This document shows, piece by piece, positions 19,077-28,531 of a stretch of 64,000 bases of DNA (positions within the stretch are counted from its first letter, which is position 1; each line of letters opens with the position of its first letter). The position numbers were made by a program, and so were the translations under genes. Source of the stretch: an uncultured Saprospiraceae bacterium (GTDB lineage: Bacteria > Bacteroidota > Bacteroidia > Chitinophagales > Saprospiraceae); contig CALFUK010000039.1 of the NCBI GenBank assembly GCA_937929945.1, positions 41,839 to 105,838 on the forward strand, written 5' to 3'. Under the pieces are notes generated by a model, which was not told the origin of the DNA, ran no database searches, and saw only the letters and a list, made by a program, of their open reading frames with translations.

Positions 19077-19550
19077 ATGAAAAATGAAGCATACAGCACT
19101 ACAGTAGAGGCTCTAGCAGATCTGAAAGACATGGTCGGTAAGGAGGTAGGTCTAAGCGATTGGGTGACCATCACCCAAGATGACATCAATAAGTTTGGCA
19201 GCGTGACTGGTGATGAGCAATGGATACATATGGATGAAGAAAAATCCAAAGCCCACTCACCTTATGGTACCACCATAGCTCATGGATTCTTCGTCCTATC
19301 TCTTCTCTCTAAGCTGAGCTATGAGGTGATGCAGATCAAGGATGTGAAAATGGGCGTGAACTACGGACTGAATAAACTGCGCTTCACTAATGCGACTAAG
19401 TCTGGAGCCAGAATCAGAGGTAGGGTGACCATTAAAGACTACGAAGAAATAGCTAATGGTGCTAAATACATCATGCACTGGGTGGTAGAAATAGAGGGCG
19501 AAGAGAAGCCCGCTTTAATCGCTGACTGGATAGGCGTCGCTTATAATTAA
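19077..19550 (+). CDS. MaoC-like (R)-specific enoyl-CoA hydratase
   Basis: 157 residues, a single hot-dog domain. The hydratase-2 motif is visible: D46 and H51 in GDEQWIHMD, then YGTTIAHGFFVLSLL with H69. The family hydrates trans-2-enoyl-CoA to (R)-3-hydroxyacyl-CoA. The likely partners are the FabG-like SDR (which would oxidise the R-alcohol) and the ACADs. It lies 26 bp before the crotonase, so the two are probably cotranscribed. Confidence 0.92.
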   Translation: MKNEAYSTTVEALADLKDMVGKEVGLSDWVTITQDDINKFGSVTGDEQWIHMDEEKSKAHSPYGTTIAHGFFVLSLLSKLSYEVMQIKDVKMGVNYGLNKLRFTNATKSGARIRGRVTIKDYEEIANGAKYIMHWVVEIEGEEKPALIADWIGVAYN

Positions 19551-19576
19551 ATTATTCACTGAGATAACAGACAATC

Positions 19577-20377
19577 ATGTCTTACCAAACCATAGAATAC
19601 AGGACAGAAGGAAAGGTGGGGATACTCACCTTGGCCAGACCAGAGAGTTATAATGCCATCACGAATGAGATGAAGGACGAGCTTCTGAAGGTGCTCGGCA
19701 TCATTCAGAATGACAGAGCCATCAGAGCACTCGTGGTCACGGGAAAGGGGCGAGGCTTTTCAGCCGGGGCGGACCTGACGAGTTTTCAAGGTCCTTTGAC
19801 GCCATATGACGTGGAGAATGATCTCAACCTGAGGTATGCTAATGTAGTCAAGCGCATTGTGAATCTTAACAAACCAGTCGTGGCTGCCATCAATGGTCCC
19901 GTAGCTGGTGCAGCTCTGGGATTCGCAATGGCTTGTGATTTCTTGTACATGGCGGATACGGCAAGTATGCGTTACGCATTCATCAATATTGCACTAATAC
20001 CTGATGCTGGGTCCAGCTGGTTTTTAGCACAAGCTGTGGGCTATCACAAGGCCATGCAGATCATCTGTGGTGGAGAGAAGATACCGGCGGAGGAGTGTCA
20101 GCGCTTAGGTTTGGTGCATACCATATCTCCTGCTGACACCTTATTGTCAGAGGCTATCGCCTTTGCACAGCAGCTGTCAGACGGGCCCACAGCAGCCTAT
20201 GTAGGCACTAAGCGATTGCTCCGCTACGCCGTGACTCACGGGCTCAATGACACCATAGATAAAGAATCCCAAGAACAGTCTCTCTGCATTTTAGGAGAAG
20301 ATAACATGGAAGGAGTACAGGCCTTCTTACAGAAGAGACCAGCTAAATTCACCGGCAAAGGATTTGATCATTCATGA
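19577..20377 (+). CDS. Crotonase-family enoyl-CoA hydratase/isomerase (PaaG-like)
   Basis: 266 residues. The oxyanion-hole segment GRGFSAGADLTSF and AAINGPVAGAALG are classic. Where hydratases have a second catalytic Glu, this protein reads ALIPDAGSSWFL, i.e. Asp as in PaaG-type isomerases (1,2-epoxyphenylacetyl-CoA isomerase / delta3-delta2 isomerases). An isomerase is therefore more likely than a simple hydratase, which fits having MaoC next door for hydration. Its stop overlaps the next start by 4 bp (ATGA). Confidence 0.88.
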   Translation: MSYQTIEYRTEGKVGILTLARPESYNAITNEMKDELLKVLGIIQNDRAIRALVVTGKGRGFSAGADLTSFQGPLTPYDVENDLNLRYANVVKRIVNLNKPVVAAINGPVAGAALGFAMACDFLYMADTASMRYAFINIALIPDAGSSWFLAQAVGYHKAMQIICGGEKIPAEECQRLGLVHTISPADTLLSEAIAFAQQLSDGPTAAYVGTKRLLRYAVTHGLNDTIDKESQEQSLCILGEDNMEGVQAFLQKRPAKFTGKGFDHS

Positions 20378-21099
20378 GTAGACTCATCTGCATCAGGCAT
20401 GCTCAGGCTTCCTTTGGGGCAGCTGACTATGATCAACTCTCTGAGCTGGGCTACGAGCAGTCAGCGCATCTGGGAGACTACATGGCTGGCGAAGCGATAG
20501 CGATAGACAAGATATACATCGGTCCGCTGAAGCGTCACCGACAGACCTACGAGACAGTCCGAAAGTCATATCAGGATCAAGGTCAATCACTTCCTGACCC
20601 CGAAGTGCTCTCTGGCTTAGCTGAGCATCGAGGGCCAGAAATACTTAGAGCTGCTATGCCACAGCTGATCGATACTTACCCTGAAGTAAAGGGCTGGCAT
20701 GATGATACTGTGAATCATCCAGAGCGTAAGATCAGAAATCATTTTAGAGTCTTTAACTTTTTTATGATGCGCTGGGCTACTGACAATATAGATTTTGATC
20801 TATCAGTAGAACATCAAGATTGGCAGACATTCAAGAAAGAGGTGACGGGTGCTTTGCAGACCATCATTTCAGCCGATAGTAGAGGCGTGACTGCGGCGGC
20901 ATTCACCTCAGGAGGTACCATCTCCGCTATCATGGGTTATGCCTTGGAGATGCAAGATGATGCCAGGATCATCGAGATGAATGATAGCGTGATAAATACC
21001 TCAATGTCAGAATTTAAATATTCTGAGGGAAGGATGTCACTACATCGGTTCAACTTGACACCACACCTAAAAAAGAAAGAACTAATTACCTATGTGTAG
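20374..21099 (+). CDS. Histidine phosphatase family protein (phosphoglycerate mutase-like)
   Basis: 241 residues. The N-terminal motif RHAQASFG contains the phospho-accepting H9, and TSGGTISAIMG near residue 190 corresponds to the second catalytic region. Its length and sequence are those of uncharacterised phosphatases that often sit beside ACAD10/11-like genes. Overlap with the crotonase gene (ATGA) shows translational coupling. The substrate is unknown; a phosphorylated acyl intermediate is a possibility given the known ACAD10/11 4-phosphoacyl chemistry, but that is inference. Confidence 0.85.
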   Translation: MSRLICIRHAQASFGAADYDQLSELGYEQSAHLGDYMAGEAIAIDKIYIGPLKRHRQTYETVRKSYQDQGQSLPDPEVLSGLAEHRGPEILRAAMPQLIDTYPEVKGWHDDTVNHPERKIRNHFRVFNFFMMRWATDNIDFDLSVEHQDWQTFKKEVTGALQTIISADSRGVTAAAFTSGGTISAIMGYALEMQDDARIIEMNDSVINTSMSEFKYSEGRMSLHRFNLTPHLKKKELITYV

Positions 21100-21245
21100 T
21101 TTTTCGCTCTCCTGGTATTAATACTTATTTAGTGATCGAAAGAGTAGCAAAAGATTATATAATTTGGTAAGAGTATACTTATTTGGCTATTCGTAGCAAA
21201 TGTCTACCTTTGTCTAATATGCGCTAAATGCCCACTATTTTCTAA

Positions 21246-22302
21246 AAAATTATTAGGCAACTTCTTTACTGCATTTTGATCCTACTCTTTCACTCTGGAT
21301 ATTCCTATGCTGCTGATCCCAATATCGATAGTCTCATTGTTACGATCATGCACGTGCTTAGCGTATCACAGAATGATACCCTAAGCACGTGCATGATCGA
21401 TGCCTTTGTTGCAGAGAGATTGTTTGACGTAGATGTGTTAATGTCACTATCTTATGCACAAGATGCGAGTGTCTGTGCTCAAAGGAATAAAGAGCAAGAA
21501 GCGAATTACTCAATTAGTACGCTACTGGCTAGAATCTACAACGACAAATTAGGAAATGCGGAACAGGCAATATTCTACCTGAAGGAGTCCGCTGAATATG
21601 CAGACAGCCCCATGCAATGGCTATACATTAATAATCGATTGGGTATCATAGAAGGGGAGAGAGGTAATGTGACCTTAGTTCTAGATCACTTTAAAAAGAC
21701 ACTTGAAGATGCAGAATCATGTGAATCTGGATGTGCTGGATGATCGATATTTACTGTATATAAGTTTTATTGAGAATGGTACTTCTAGATTATTCGCACT
21801 CATCACTGACCTGCTTAATTATTCACAGGTCAATGCTCAAGCGCTCAATCTCTCTGAGTTTGATCTGAATGATTTGGTGCAAGAAGTGTTAGCGGACTTA
21901 CAGTATGATATTGATCAGTCAAAGGCGAAGATAGAATCATACATAAAAAGTGAACGAATCATGGCTGACAGAATAAAATTAAAGCAGGTCTTCTCGAATC
22001 TGATCGGTAATGGGCTGAAATATCTGAAAAGTGATGAAAGAGCTCATGTGATTCTCAAATCTGAAATTCTGCCAAATCAAGATTTGAAGATCGAAATACA
22101 GGATCATGGTTTAGGCATGTCCTCAGAGTTTATGGAGAAGCTATTTATACCGTTTCATCGCTACTATCGTCAAGATGAGTACTAAGGTACCGGCCTGGGG
22201 CTCAGCATCACCAATGAAATTATAAAGAAGCATAAAGGAAGTATCACATGTCATTCTGTAGAGGATGAGGGAAGTACCTTTACGATCACTTTACCGCAGT
22301 GA
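21246..22302 (+). pseudogene. Decayed TPR-sensor histidine kinase (start lost, core deleted, frameshifted, nonsense)
   Basis: Frame 1 (open from 21246 to 21743) has a signal-peptide-like segment (LLYCILILLFHSGYSYAADPN) without any ATG ahead of it, then TPR-like helices (ARIYNDKLGNAEQAIFYLKESAE). It breaks near 21715 into another frame (from ~21720) that resumes in the middle of a HisKA domain (SRLFALITDLLNYSQV) and continues through the ATPase N-box (KQVFSNLIGNGLKYL) and G1 (IEIQDHGLGM). The H-box, transmembrane helix and rest of the TPRs are missing. At 22183-22185 a TAA interrupts; read through, the frame gives GTGLGLSI (G2) and ends at TGA 22302. The stop differs from the usual Gln codon CAA by one base. 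It is clearly non-functional as a kinase. Confidence 0.85.
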
Positions 22303-22458
22303 TTGCCATATGCTTCAAGCTTTTAGTTTCTTCTTAATTTGAATCAAGTTCATGGCATGAATCTCGGTAGAAGCCCATCTTTATCGTAACTTACTTTTTC
22401 AGTCCAAAGTCTATTTAATTTGCTATTACAGGTATCACTTATTTAAACGATTCTTCAA

Positions 22459-23646
22459 ATGTCTACAGCTACACAACCTAACATTGACGCATTCAGAACG
22501 GAGACCAGAGCCTGGCTCGAAGAGCACTGTCCAGAATCAATGCGCACACCCGTAAAAGGATTCGATGACTACTTCTGGGGTGGTCGCCAGCCAAAATTTA
22601 AAGACGAAGATCAGAAGCTGTGGTTTGAGAATATGAAATCAAAGGGCTGGACAGTCCCAAGATGGCCTAAAGAGTATGGTGGAGGAGGTCTCTCTAAAGC
22701 AGAATATAAAGTGCTGAAGGAGGAGATGGAAAGCTTAGGCTGTCGTACACCACTGTTTAGTTTTGGTATACATATGCTCGGCCCAGCACTACTTAATTTT
22801 GGGACAGAAGAGCAGAAAAAGGAGCACCTTACGCAGATCGCCAATGGCGAAATATGGTGGTGCCAAGGATATAGTGAGCCGGGTGCTGGGAGCGACTTAG
22901 CTGGACTACAGACATCAGCAGAAGACAAAGGCGATCACTACTTAGTCAACGGACAAAAAGTATGGACATCATACGCTGACTATGCTGACAAGATATTTTG
23001 TTTGGTCAGAACTGACAAGAATGCGCCGAAGCATACTGGCATCAGCTTCTTGCTGATCGATATGAAGGCAGAGGGTGTGACGACCAGGCCCATCAAGCTG
23101 TTATCTGGTAGCTCACCATTCTGCGAGACATTCTTCGATAATGTCAAAGTGCCCAAAGAGAATCTCGTAGGCACAGAGAATGAAGGATGGACGATCGCCA
23201 AATACCTACTGACCCACGAAAGAAGTATGATCGGAAATGTGGCCAAGATGGATAAGACCTTAGACAAGTATGCGGTGGATGCTATCGGTAAAGTGAATGG
23301 GAAGCTAGCCGATCCAGTAAATCGGGTCGAGACAGCCAAATGGCTCATAGATGAAGCGGCCTTCAATCTGACCTTAGAAAGAGCACTGGATGAAGCAAAG
23401 GCAGGCAGTCCTCCGGGAGCTAAGTCATCTTTCTTCAAGTACTATGGGACAGAACTAAATAAAAGAAGGTACGAACTGATGATGTCTACCGGTGGATTCG
23501 ATAATTTGATCTGGGGTGAAAATGCAGAGGAGGGTAAGACCCCCAGAGAGTTTTGTCGGACCAAGGCGAACTCCATCGAAGGCGGCACATCAGAAGTACA
23601 ACTTAACATCATAGCAAAGCACATTCTCGGACTTCCTAAATCATAA
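22459..23646 (+). CDS. Acyl-CoA dehydrogenase (FadE, large partner of a pair)
   Basis: 395 residues. ACAD motifs: WCQGYSEPGAGSDLAGLQT, VNGQKVWTSYA, and the C-terminal IEGGTSEVQLNIIAKHILGLP. This type is found in steroid and branched-acid degradation as one half of heteromeric alpha2beta2 ACADs. The second ACAD begins 6 bp later, supporting an obligate pair. It follows the kinase pseudogene by 156 bp with its own promoter region. Confidence 0.93.
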   Translation: MSTATQPNIDAFRTETRAWLEEHCPESMRTPVKGFDDYFWGGRQPKFKDEDQKLWFENMKSKGWTVPRWPKEYGGGGLSKAEYKVLKEEMESLGCRTPLFSFGIHMLGPALLNFGTEEQKKEHLTQIANGEIWWCQGYSEPGAGSDLAGLQTSAEDKGDHYLVNGQKVWTSYADYADKIFCLVRTDKNAPKHTGISFLLIDMKAEGVTTRPIKLLSGSSPFCETFFDNVKVPKENLVGTENEGWTIAKYLLTHERSMIGNVAKMDKTLDKYAVDAIGKVNGKLADPVNRVETAKWLIDEAAFNLTLERALDEAKAGSPPGAKSSFFKYYGTELNKRRYELMMSTGGFDNLIWGENAEEGKTPREFCRTKANSIEGGTSEVQLNIIAKHILGLPKS

Positions 23647-23652
23647 GATAGC

Positions 23653-24756
23653 ATGGCATTAGTACTAACGGAAGAGCAGCAAATGCTCAAAACATCAGCA
23701 AAAGAATTTTTTAATGGTAATGCGCCTATCGCATCTTTGAGAGACCTGAGAGATAAGAAAAGTGAAGCTGGCTATGATCAGCTCGTCTGGAGTGAAATGG
23801 CTAATATGGGATGGACAGGATTAGTCTTTCCAGAAGCTTACGGTGGTCTTGATTTTGGATACGCAGGCTTAGGCCAGATCCTTATAGAATCTGGAAAGAC
23901 ATTGACACCATCACCTCTGATGTCATCAGTCATCGTCAGTGGCACAATGATCAATGCTTATGGTTCAGAAGAGCAAAAGAAGACCTTACTGGCGGCCATT
24001 GCTGCAGGGGAGAAGATCGTGACCTTGGCATATGAAGAAAGTAATGCCCACAGGCCCCATACTGCTGAGGCTTCAGTTAGCAATAATCAGTTGTCAGGCA
24101 CCAAAAAAATTGTCTTAGATGGACACGTAGCTGATACTTTCTTGGTGACCGCCAGAACGGAGAAGGGTCTTGGTATCTACGTCATAGATGCTGCCGCTTC
24201 AGGTGTCTCTGTAGAGCGTCACACCATGATGGACAGCAGAAATGCGGCCACGGTGACCTTTTCCGATGTACCTGTATTAGCTATGATCGGGCTGCCTGGA
24301 GATGGAGAGAAAATCATGGATCACGTATTGGATGTTGCTAGAATATGCCTGTCTGCCGAGATGCTGGGTAGTATGGAAGAAGCATTCGAAAGGACGATGA
24401 ACTACTTGAAAGAGAGAAAACAATTTGGTGTGTCCATAGGCAGCTTTCAGGGGCTACAGCACAGAGCAGCGCATATGTTTTGCGAGATAGAGATGTGTAA
24501 GTCCTTGGTGCTGAAGTCGCTTCAAGCCATAGACGCTGAGTCTGATGAGCTGGCTACTTTAGCCAGTATGACCAAAGCTAAAGTAGGTGAGATTGCCAAA
24601 TTGGTCTCTAACGAGGGGATTCAAATGTTTGGAGGGATCGGTATGACGGATGATGAAGAGATCGGCTTTTTCCTCAAGCGAGCCAGGGTGGCGCAACTCA
24701 CATATGGCGATTATAACTACCACATTGATCGATACGCTGCATTGAAGTCCTTCTAA
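23653..24756 (+). CDS. Acyl-CoA dehydrogenase (FadE, small partner of a pair)
   Basis: 367 residues, shorter than its neighbour. It has the ACAD helical ends (ERKQFGVSIGSFQGLQH; MFGGIGMTDDEEIGFFLKRARV), but the middle region is divergent: the usual TEPxxGSD loop is replaced by YEESNAHRP, and no clear C-terminal GGTSE-type FAD motif remains. This matches the pattern of heteromeric FadE couples, in which one subunit contributes only part of the active site. Spacing of 6 bp to the first ACAD indicates cotranscription. Confidence 0.9.
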   Translation: MALVLTEEQQMLKTSAKEFFNGNAPIASLRDLRDKKSEAGYDQLVWSEMANMGWTGLVFPEAYGGLDFGYAGLGQILIESGKTLTPSPLMSSVIVSGTMINAYGSEEQKKTLLAAIAAGEKIVTLAYEESNAHRPHTAEASVSNNQLSGTKKIVLDGHVADTFLVTARTEKGLGIYVIDAAASGVSVERHTMMDSRNAATVTFSDVPVLAMIGLPGDGEKIMDHVLDVARICLSAEMLGSMEEAFERTMNYLKERKQFGVSIGSFQGLQHRAAHMFCEIEMCKSLVLKSLQAIDAESDELATLASMTKAKVGEIAKLVSNEGIQMFGGIGMTDDEEIGFFLKRARVAQLTYGDYNYHIDRYAALKSF

Positions 24757-25001
24757 TATCCAAAGATTATGCGAGCAGCATGATTGCTTTGTGTATGTAG
24801 TGTCGTGAGCAGCATGAATCGATCCACTTACTCATTGGGCGGTGATTTGAATATATTACAAGAACCTAAAGTGCCATACTTTAAGTCTCGTTCTTTGTCC
24901 TCATCATGGACGCATCGTTCACTTTTATTGGAGCTTCAAGGTAAGCTGTATTCTTGGCTTACTATTTTTTTGTTTTTAGCCTTCATTGTCATTGCTAATT
25001 A

Positions 25002-25009
25002 TATATTTG
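25002..25009 (+). promoter_or_regulatory. -7 promoter element of alanine dehydrogenase
   Basis: TATATTTG matches TAnnTTTG and lies 39 bp before the ATG. The 292-bp gap upstream (24757-25048) has no gene with coding character. Confidence 0.5.
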
Positions 25010-25048
25010 TCCGATCAAATATTAACATCAAAAATCAATTGTTTAGCT

Positions 25049-26161
25049 ATGATCATAGGTATCCCAAAAGAAATAAAAACTAATGAAGATCGAGTGGGGA
25101 TTACACCTGCTGGAGTCAAAGCTCTCGAAAGTAAAGGCCATCAAGTCTATGTGCAATCGACAGCAGGAATATCGAGTGGATTTAGTGATGAGAAGTACAT
25201 CGAAGCAGGAGCAGAGATTCTTCCTGATATAGCCAGTGTCTATGACATCGCAGAGATGATCATTAAGGTGAAGGAGCCAATCGAAGCTGAGTATGGTCTA
25301 GTAAAAGAAGGACAGCTGATATTCACCTACTTTCACTTTGCATCTTATGAGCCACTGACTAAAGCGATGATGGACAGCGGTGCCGTCTGTTTAGCCTATG
25401 AGACTGTAGAGCTACCTGATCGATCACTGCCTCTACTCATACCGATGTCCGAGGTCGCTGGCAGGATGGCAGTGCAGGAAGGTGCTAAATATTTAGAAAA
25501 GCCGATGGGTGGTAAGGGTATCCTCTTAGGTGGAGTACCAGGAGTGCCGCCAGCTAAGGTGATGATCCTAGGTGGAGGCATCGTTGGGACCCAAGCTGCT
25601 AAGATGGCTGCAGGGCTAGGGGCAGATGTCACTATTTTGGATATCAATCTAAGCCGACTCAGATACCTAGAGGACGTGATGCCTGATAACATCACGACAG
25701 TCTATTCTAATGAATACACCATCAGTAAAATGATCGAATACCATGACCTGATCATTGGAGCTGTACTTATACCTGGTGCCAAAGCACCAAATCTGATCAC
25801 CAGGGACATGCTGAAGCAGATGAATCCTGGGACAGTCTTAGTGGATGTCGCAGTAGATCAAGGCGGCTGCATAGAGACCTGTCGTCCGACGACTCATGAG
25901 GACCCCATCTTTTTCATTGATGACATCGTCCATTACTGTGTCGCTAATATGCCAGGCGCAGTGCCATATACCTCGACCACAGCTCTGACGAATGCCACTC
26001 TACAATATGCCATGCAGTTAGCTAACTCTGGATGGAAGACAGCTTGTACGAATAATCCAGCACTTTCGAAAGGACTCAATATAGTCAATGGAAAAGTCGT
26101 TTATAATGCAGTCGCAGAAGCTTTTGATCTAGACTATACTGATATTAAAGATGTGATGTGA
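25049..26161 (+). CDS. ald: Alanine dehydrogenase
   Basis: 370 residues from ATG 25049. An upstream in-frame extension to 24986 exists, but the family N-terminus is MIIGIPKEIK, so this start fits. The NAD-binding Rossmann motif VMILGGGIVGTQAAKMA and the substrate-binding N-domain (DRVGITPAGV; YFHFAS) are clear. The enzyme catalyses reversible NAD-dependent deamination of L-alanine to pyruvate and ammonium, in the cytoplasm. The gene has its own promoter and is followed 38 bp later by msrA. Confidence 0.96.
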   Translation: MIIGIPKEIKTNEDRVGITPAGVKALESKGHQVYVQSTAGISSGFSDEKYIEAGAEILPDIASVYDIAEMIIKVKEPIEAEYGLVKEGQLIFTYFHFASYEPLTKAMMDSGAVCLAYETVELPDRSLPLLIPMSEVAGRMAVQEGAKYLEKPMGGKGILLGGVPGVPPAKVMILGGGIVGTQAAKMAAGLGADVTILDINLSRLRYLEDVMPDNITTVYSNEYTISKMIEYHDLIIGAVLIPGAKAPNLITRDMLKQMNPGTVLVDVAVDQGGCIETCRPTTHEDPIFFIDDIVHYCVANMPGAVPYTSTTALTNATLQYAMQLANSGWKTACTNNPALSKGLNIVNGKVVYNAVAEAFDLDYTDIKDVM

Positions 26162-26199
26162 ACCTAATGTGTCTGTTTTGGTTAAAATGAAAAATTAAC

Positions 26200-26862
26200 A
26201 TGATAAAAGCCCTATATATTTTAGCCAGCTTGATGCTGCCATTCGCCTGTGCGACCAGCCAAGAAAATAATGAAGGATCAAAGACCACAGCGGTCACGCA
26301 GTACCAAGAACAAGAAGGTGATCGGATAGCCTATTTTGCCAGCGGTTGCTTCTGGTGCGTAGAGTCCATATTCGAGTCTGTCAAGGGTGTAAAAGAAGCG
26401 ATATCTGGATATGCTGGGGGTAAAATAAAGAATCCTACGTATCAACAAGTAGCTTCTGGATCCACGAGGCATACCGAGGCAGTCAGAGTCATATATGATC
26501 CAGAAGTTATCAGTTATGAGACATTAGTCATCGTATTCTATGGCTCCCATGATCCGACCACCCTGAATCAGCAAGGGCCTGATAAAGGATACCAATACAG
26601 ATCCGCGATCTTTTATAAGACAGCGGAGGAAAAAGAAATTGCTGATCGAGTCACAGCCAAACTGACAGAGGAGAAAGTGTACAGTAATCCAATCACAACA
26701 GAAATAGCTGCATTTACTAATTTTTATGATGCAGAAGCCTATCATCAAGACTTTGAGCGAAAGAATCCGAATCAATCATATGTCAGGGCAGTATCCATAC
26801 CAAGGCTGAAAAGATTCCAAAATAAATTCCCAGAATTGCTCAAAGAAGACCTTAGCCACTAG
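26200..26862 (+). CDS. msrA: Peptide methionine sulfoxide reductase MsrA, lipoprotein
   Basis: 220 residues. A lipoprotein signal ends at Cys17 (LPFAC), so this copy repairs oxidised periplasmic proteins at the membrane. The catalytic motif GCFWCVE has the nucleophilic C50 and a second Cys53, and SGYAGGKIKNPTY, SHDPTTLNQQGPDKG and YHQDFERKNP are family motifs. It lacks a fused MsrB domain. It is downstream of ald but functionally unrelated. Confidence 0.95.
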   Translation: MIKALYILASLMLPFACATSQENNEGSKTTAVTQYQEQEGDRIAYFASGCFWCVESIFESVKGVKEAISGYAGGKIKNPTYQQVASGSTRHTEAVRVIYDPEVISYETLVIVFYGSHDPTTLNQQGPDKGYQYRSAIFYKTAEEKEIADRVTAKLTEEKVYSNPITTEIAAFTNFYDAEAYHQDFERKNPNQSYVRAVSIPRLKRFQNKFPELLKEDLSH

Positions 26863-26921
26863 TTTATTTCTAATTTTTAAAATTTAATACCTAACTATTC
26901 TCAATAACTATTTTTTGTGAG

Positions 26922-26929
26922 TAGTTTTG
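26922..26929 (+). promoter_or_regulatory. -7 promoter element of the helicase gene
   Basis: TAGTTTTG matches TAnnTTTG. It is followed by a Shine-Dalgarno-like AGGAGAG just upstream of the TTG start at 26952. Confidence 0.5.
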
Positions 26930-26951
26930 CGATTTAGCATAGGAGAGAAAT

Positions 26952-28463
26952 TTGAGCACAGAGACACAACAGAATACTTCAGGATCAAAAAAGGAGCTGT
27001 ATAAATACCAGCGAGAGGATCTGACCAAAATTTTTGACAGAATCGAAAACTGTTCTAATGACTATAACTTAGTCTATCAACTGCCTACGGGTGGTGGTAA
27101 AACAGTCATATTCTCAGAAATCGCGGGTCGGTACATTCGAGACTATAAGAAGAAAGTCCTGATCCTGACCCACAGAATAGAGTTATCCAGGCAGACATCG
27201 AATATGCTGGAAGCTATGAATGTACCGAATAAGGTCATCAATAGCTCCGTGAAGCATCTCGACGATCAGGAGGATTATTCCTGCTTCGTCGCTATGGTGG
27301 AGACACTTAACAATCGTCTGCATGAGAAAGCCATTCACATGCGGGACATTGGGCTGGTTATCATTGATGAGGCCCACTACAACTCATTCAGAAAGTTATT
27401 TAAATTTTTCGAGCAGTGCTTCATCTTGGGAGTGACGGCTACACCGCTGAGTTCGAACATTAAGCTTCCGATGAAAGAGATCTACCAAGAACTGATTGTC
27501 GGACACCCGATCTCATTCTTGGTCAAGAATGGATTTCTTTCAAAGGCCACCACCTACACCTATGAAGTGGGCTTGAGCTCGCTGAAGGTAGGGATCAATG
27601 GTGACTACACCGTCAAATCTTCTGAGGAGCTATACACCACAGTCAACATGCAGAATAAGCTGCTCTACAGCTATGAGCAGCACGGCAAGGGAAAGAAGAC
27701 ACTGATCTTCAACAATGGGATCATGACATCTAAGCATGTCTACCATACCTTCTTAGATAAAGGCTACGACATCAGGCACCTGGATAATCATCACACTAAG
27801 CGCCAGCGAGCTGAGATCTTAGAATGGTTTCGCAAGAAGCCAGATGCCATACTAAGCTCAGTATCGATACTGACCACTGGCTTTGATGAGCCATCCATAC
27901 GCACCATCATACTCAATCGGGCGACGAAATCACCAGCTCTATACTACCAGATGATCGGTAGAGGATCCAGGGCGCTTCCCGATAAGAAGACCTTTGATGT
28001 GATTGATTTGGGTAATAATGCGGCACGCTTCGGCCTTTGGGCAGAAGAGCTAGATTGGCACCTGATTTTTAGATCACCAGAGCAGTACTTGGAGAGTCTC
28101 ATCTCGGATGACGAGATCGAACGTCAGTTCAAGTATCGGATGCCAGATGAACTCAGAGCCAAATTCGCTAAGTCAGAGTCTGTGGATTTTGATGTCTACA
28201 AAGCATATAAGTCAGCTCAAGCTAACGGCGATAAGAGCTCAGTAGTCATAGATAAGTCCATCGAGCAGCACGCTAAGATATGCGTGGAAAACAGTGAAGA
28301 GCTCATAGATGCCTTAGGACTGTCCAGAGAGCTGAGATTCGCTATTTCTGATCGAGTCAGGCAATACAGCTACTGCATCTCTAACAGTACCAGAAACTAC
28401 AGGTATTGGGTAGAAGAAGAATACATGAAAAAATTGAGAAACATCATTAAAGACGCCTATTAG
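26952..28463 (+). CDS. DEAD/DEAH-box superfamily 2 helicase
   Basis: 503 residues from a TTG start supported by AGGAGAG 8 bp upstream. Helicase motifs: Q-like YQREDL, Walker A LPTGGGKT (44-51), motif II DEAH, motif III GVTATPLS, and in the C-domain TTGFDEPSIRTIILNRAT and QMIGRGSRA (motifs V/VI). It resembles stand-alone SSL2/RecQ-like or type III restriction-type SF2 helicases found scattered in Bacteroidota. No methyltransferase or nuclease neighbour is present, so it is not a visible defence system. Role: DNA or RNA unwinding, otherwise unassigned. Confidence 0.88.
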   Translation: MSTETQQNTSGSKKELYKYQREDLTKIFDRIENCSNDYNLVYQLPTGGGKTVIFSEIAGRYIRDYKKKVLILTHRIELSRQTSNMLEAMNVPNKVINSSVKHLDDQEDYSCFVAMVETLNNRLHEKAIHMRDIGLVIIDEAHYNSFRKLFKFFEQCFILGVTATPLSSNIKLPMKEIYQELIVGHPISFLVKNGFLSKATTYTYEVGLSSLKVGINGDYTVKSSEELYTTVNMQNKLLYSYEQHGKGKKTLIFNNGIMTSKHVYHTFLDKGYDIRHLDNHHTKRQRAEILEWFRKKPDAILSSVSILTTGFDEPSIRTIILNRATKSPALYYQMIGRGSRALPDKKTFDVIDLGNNAARFGLWAEELDWHLIFRSPEQYLESLISDDEIERQFKYRMPDELRAKFAKSESVDFDVYKAYKSAQANGDKSSVVIDKSIEQHAKICVENSEELIDALGLSRELRFAISDRVRQYSYCISNSTRNYRYWVEEEYMKKLRNIIKDAY

Positions 28464-28531
28464 GCTAAACTACATGAGAATTTAAGTGATGTCACGAGTT
28501 AAAGCGCTTGAGCTGTAAAGTCGTATATCAC

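Noticed and set aside
24784..25083. 99-codon ORF before ald
   Set aside because: Overlaps the ald start in another frame and has irregular composition; the ald promoter lies within it.
26952..28463. Phage-defence island around the SF2 helicase
   Set aside because: Neighbours are MsrA and a zinc-ribbon membrane protein; no nuclease, methyltransferase or other defence gene is adjacent.
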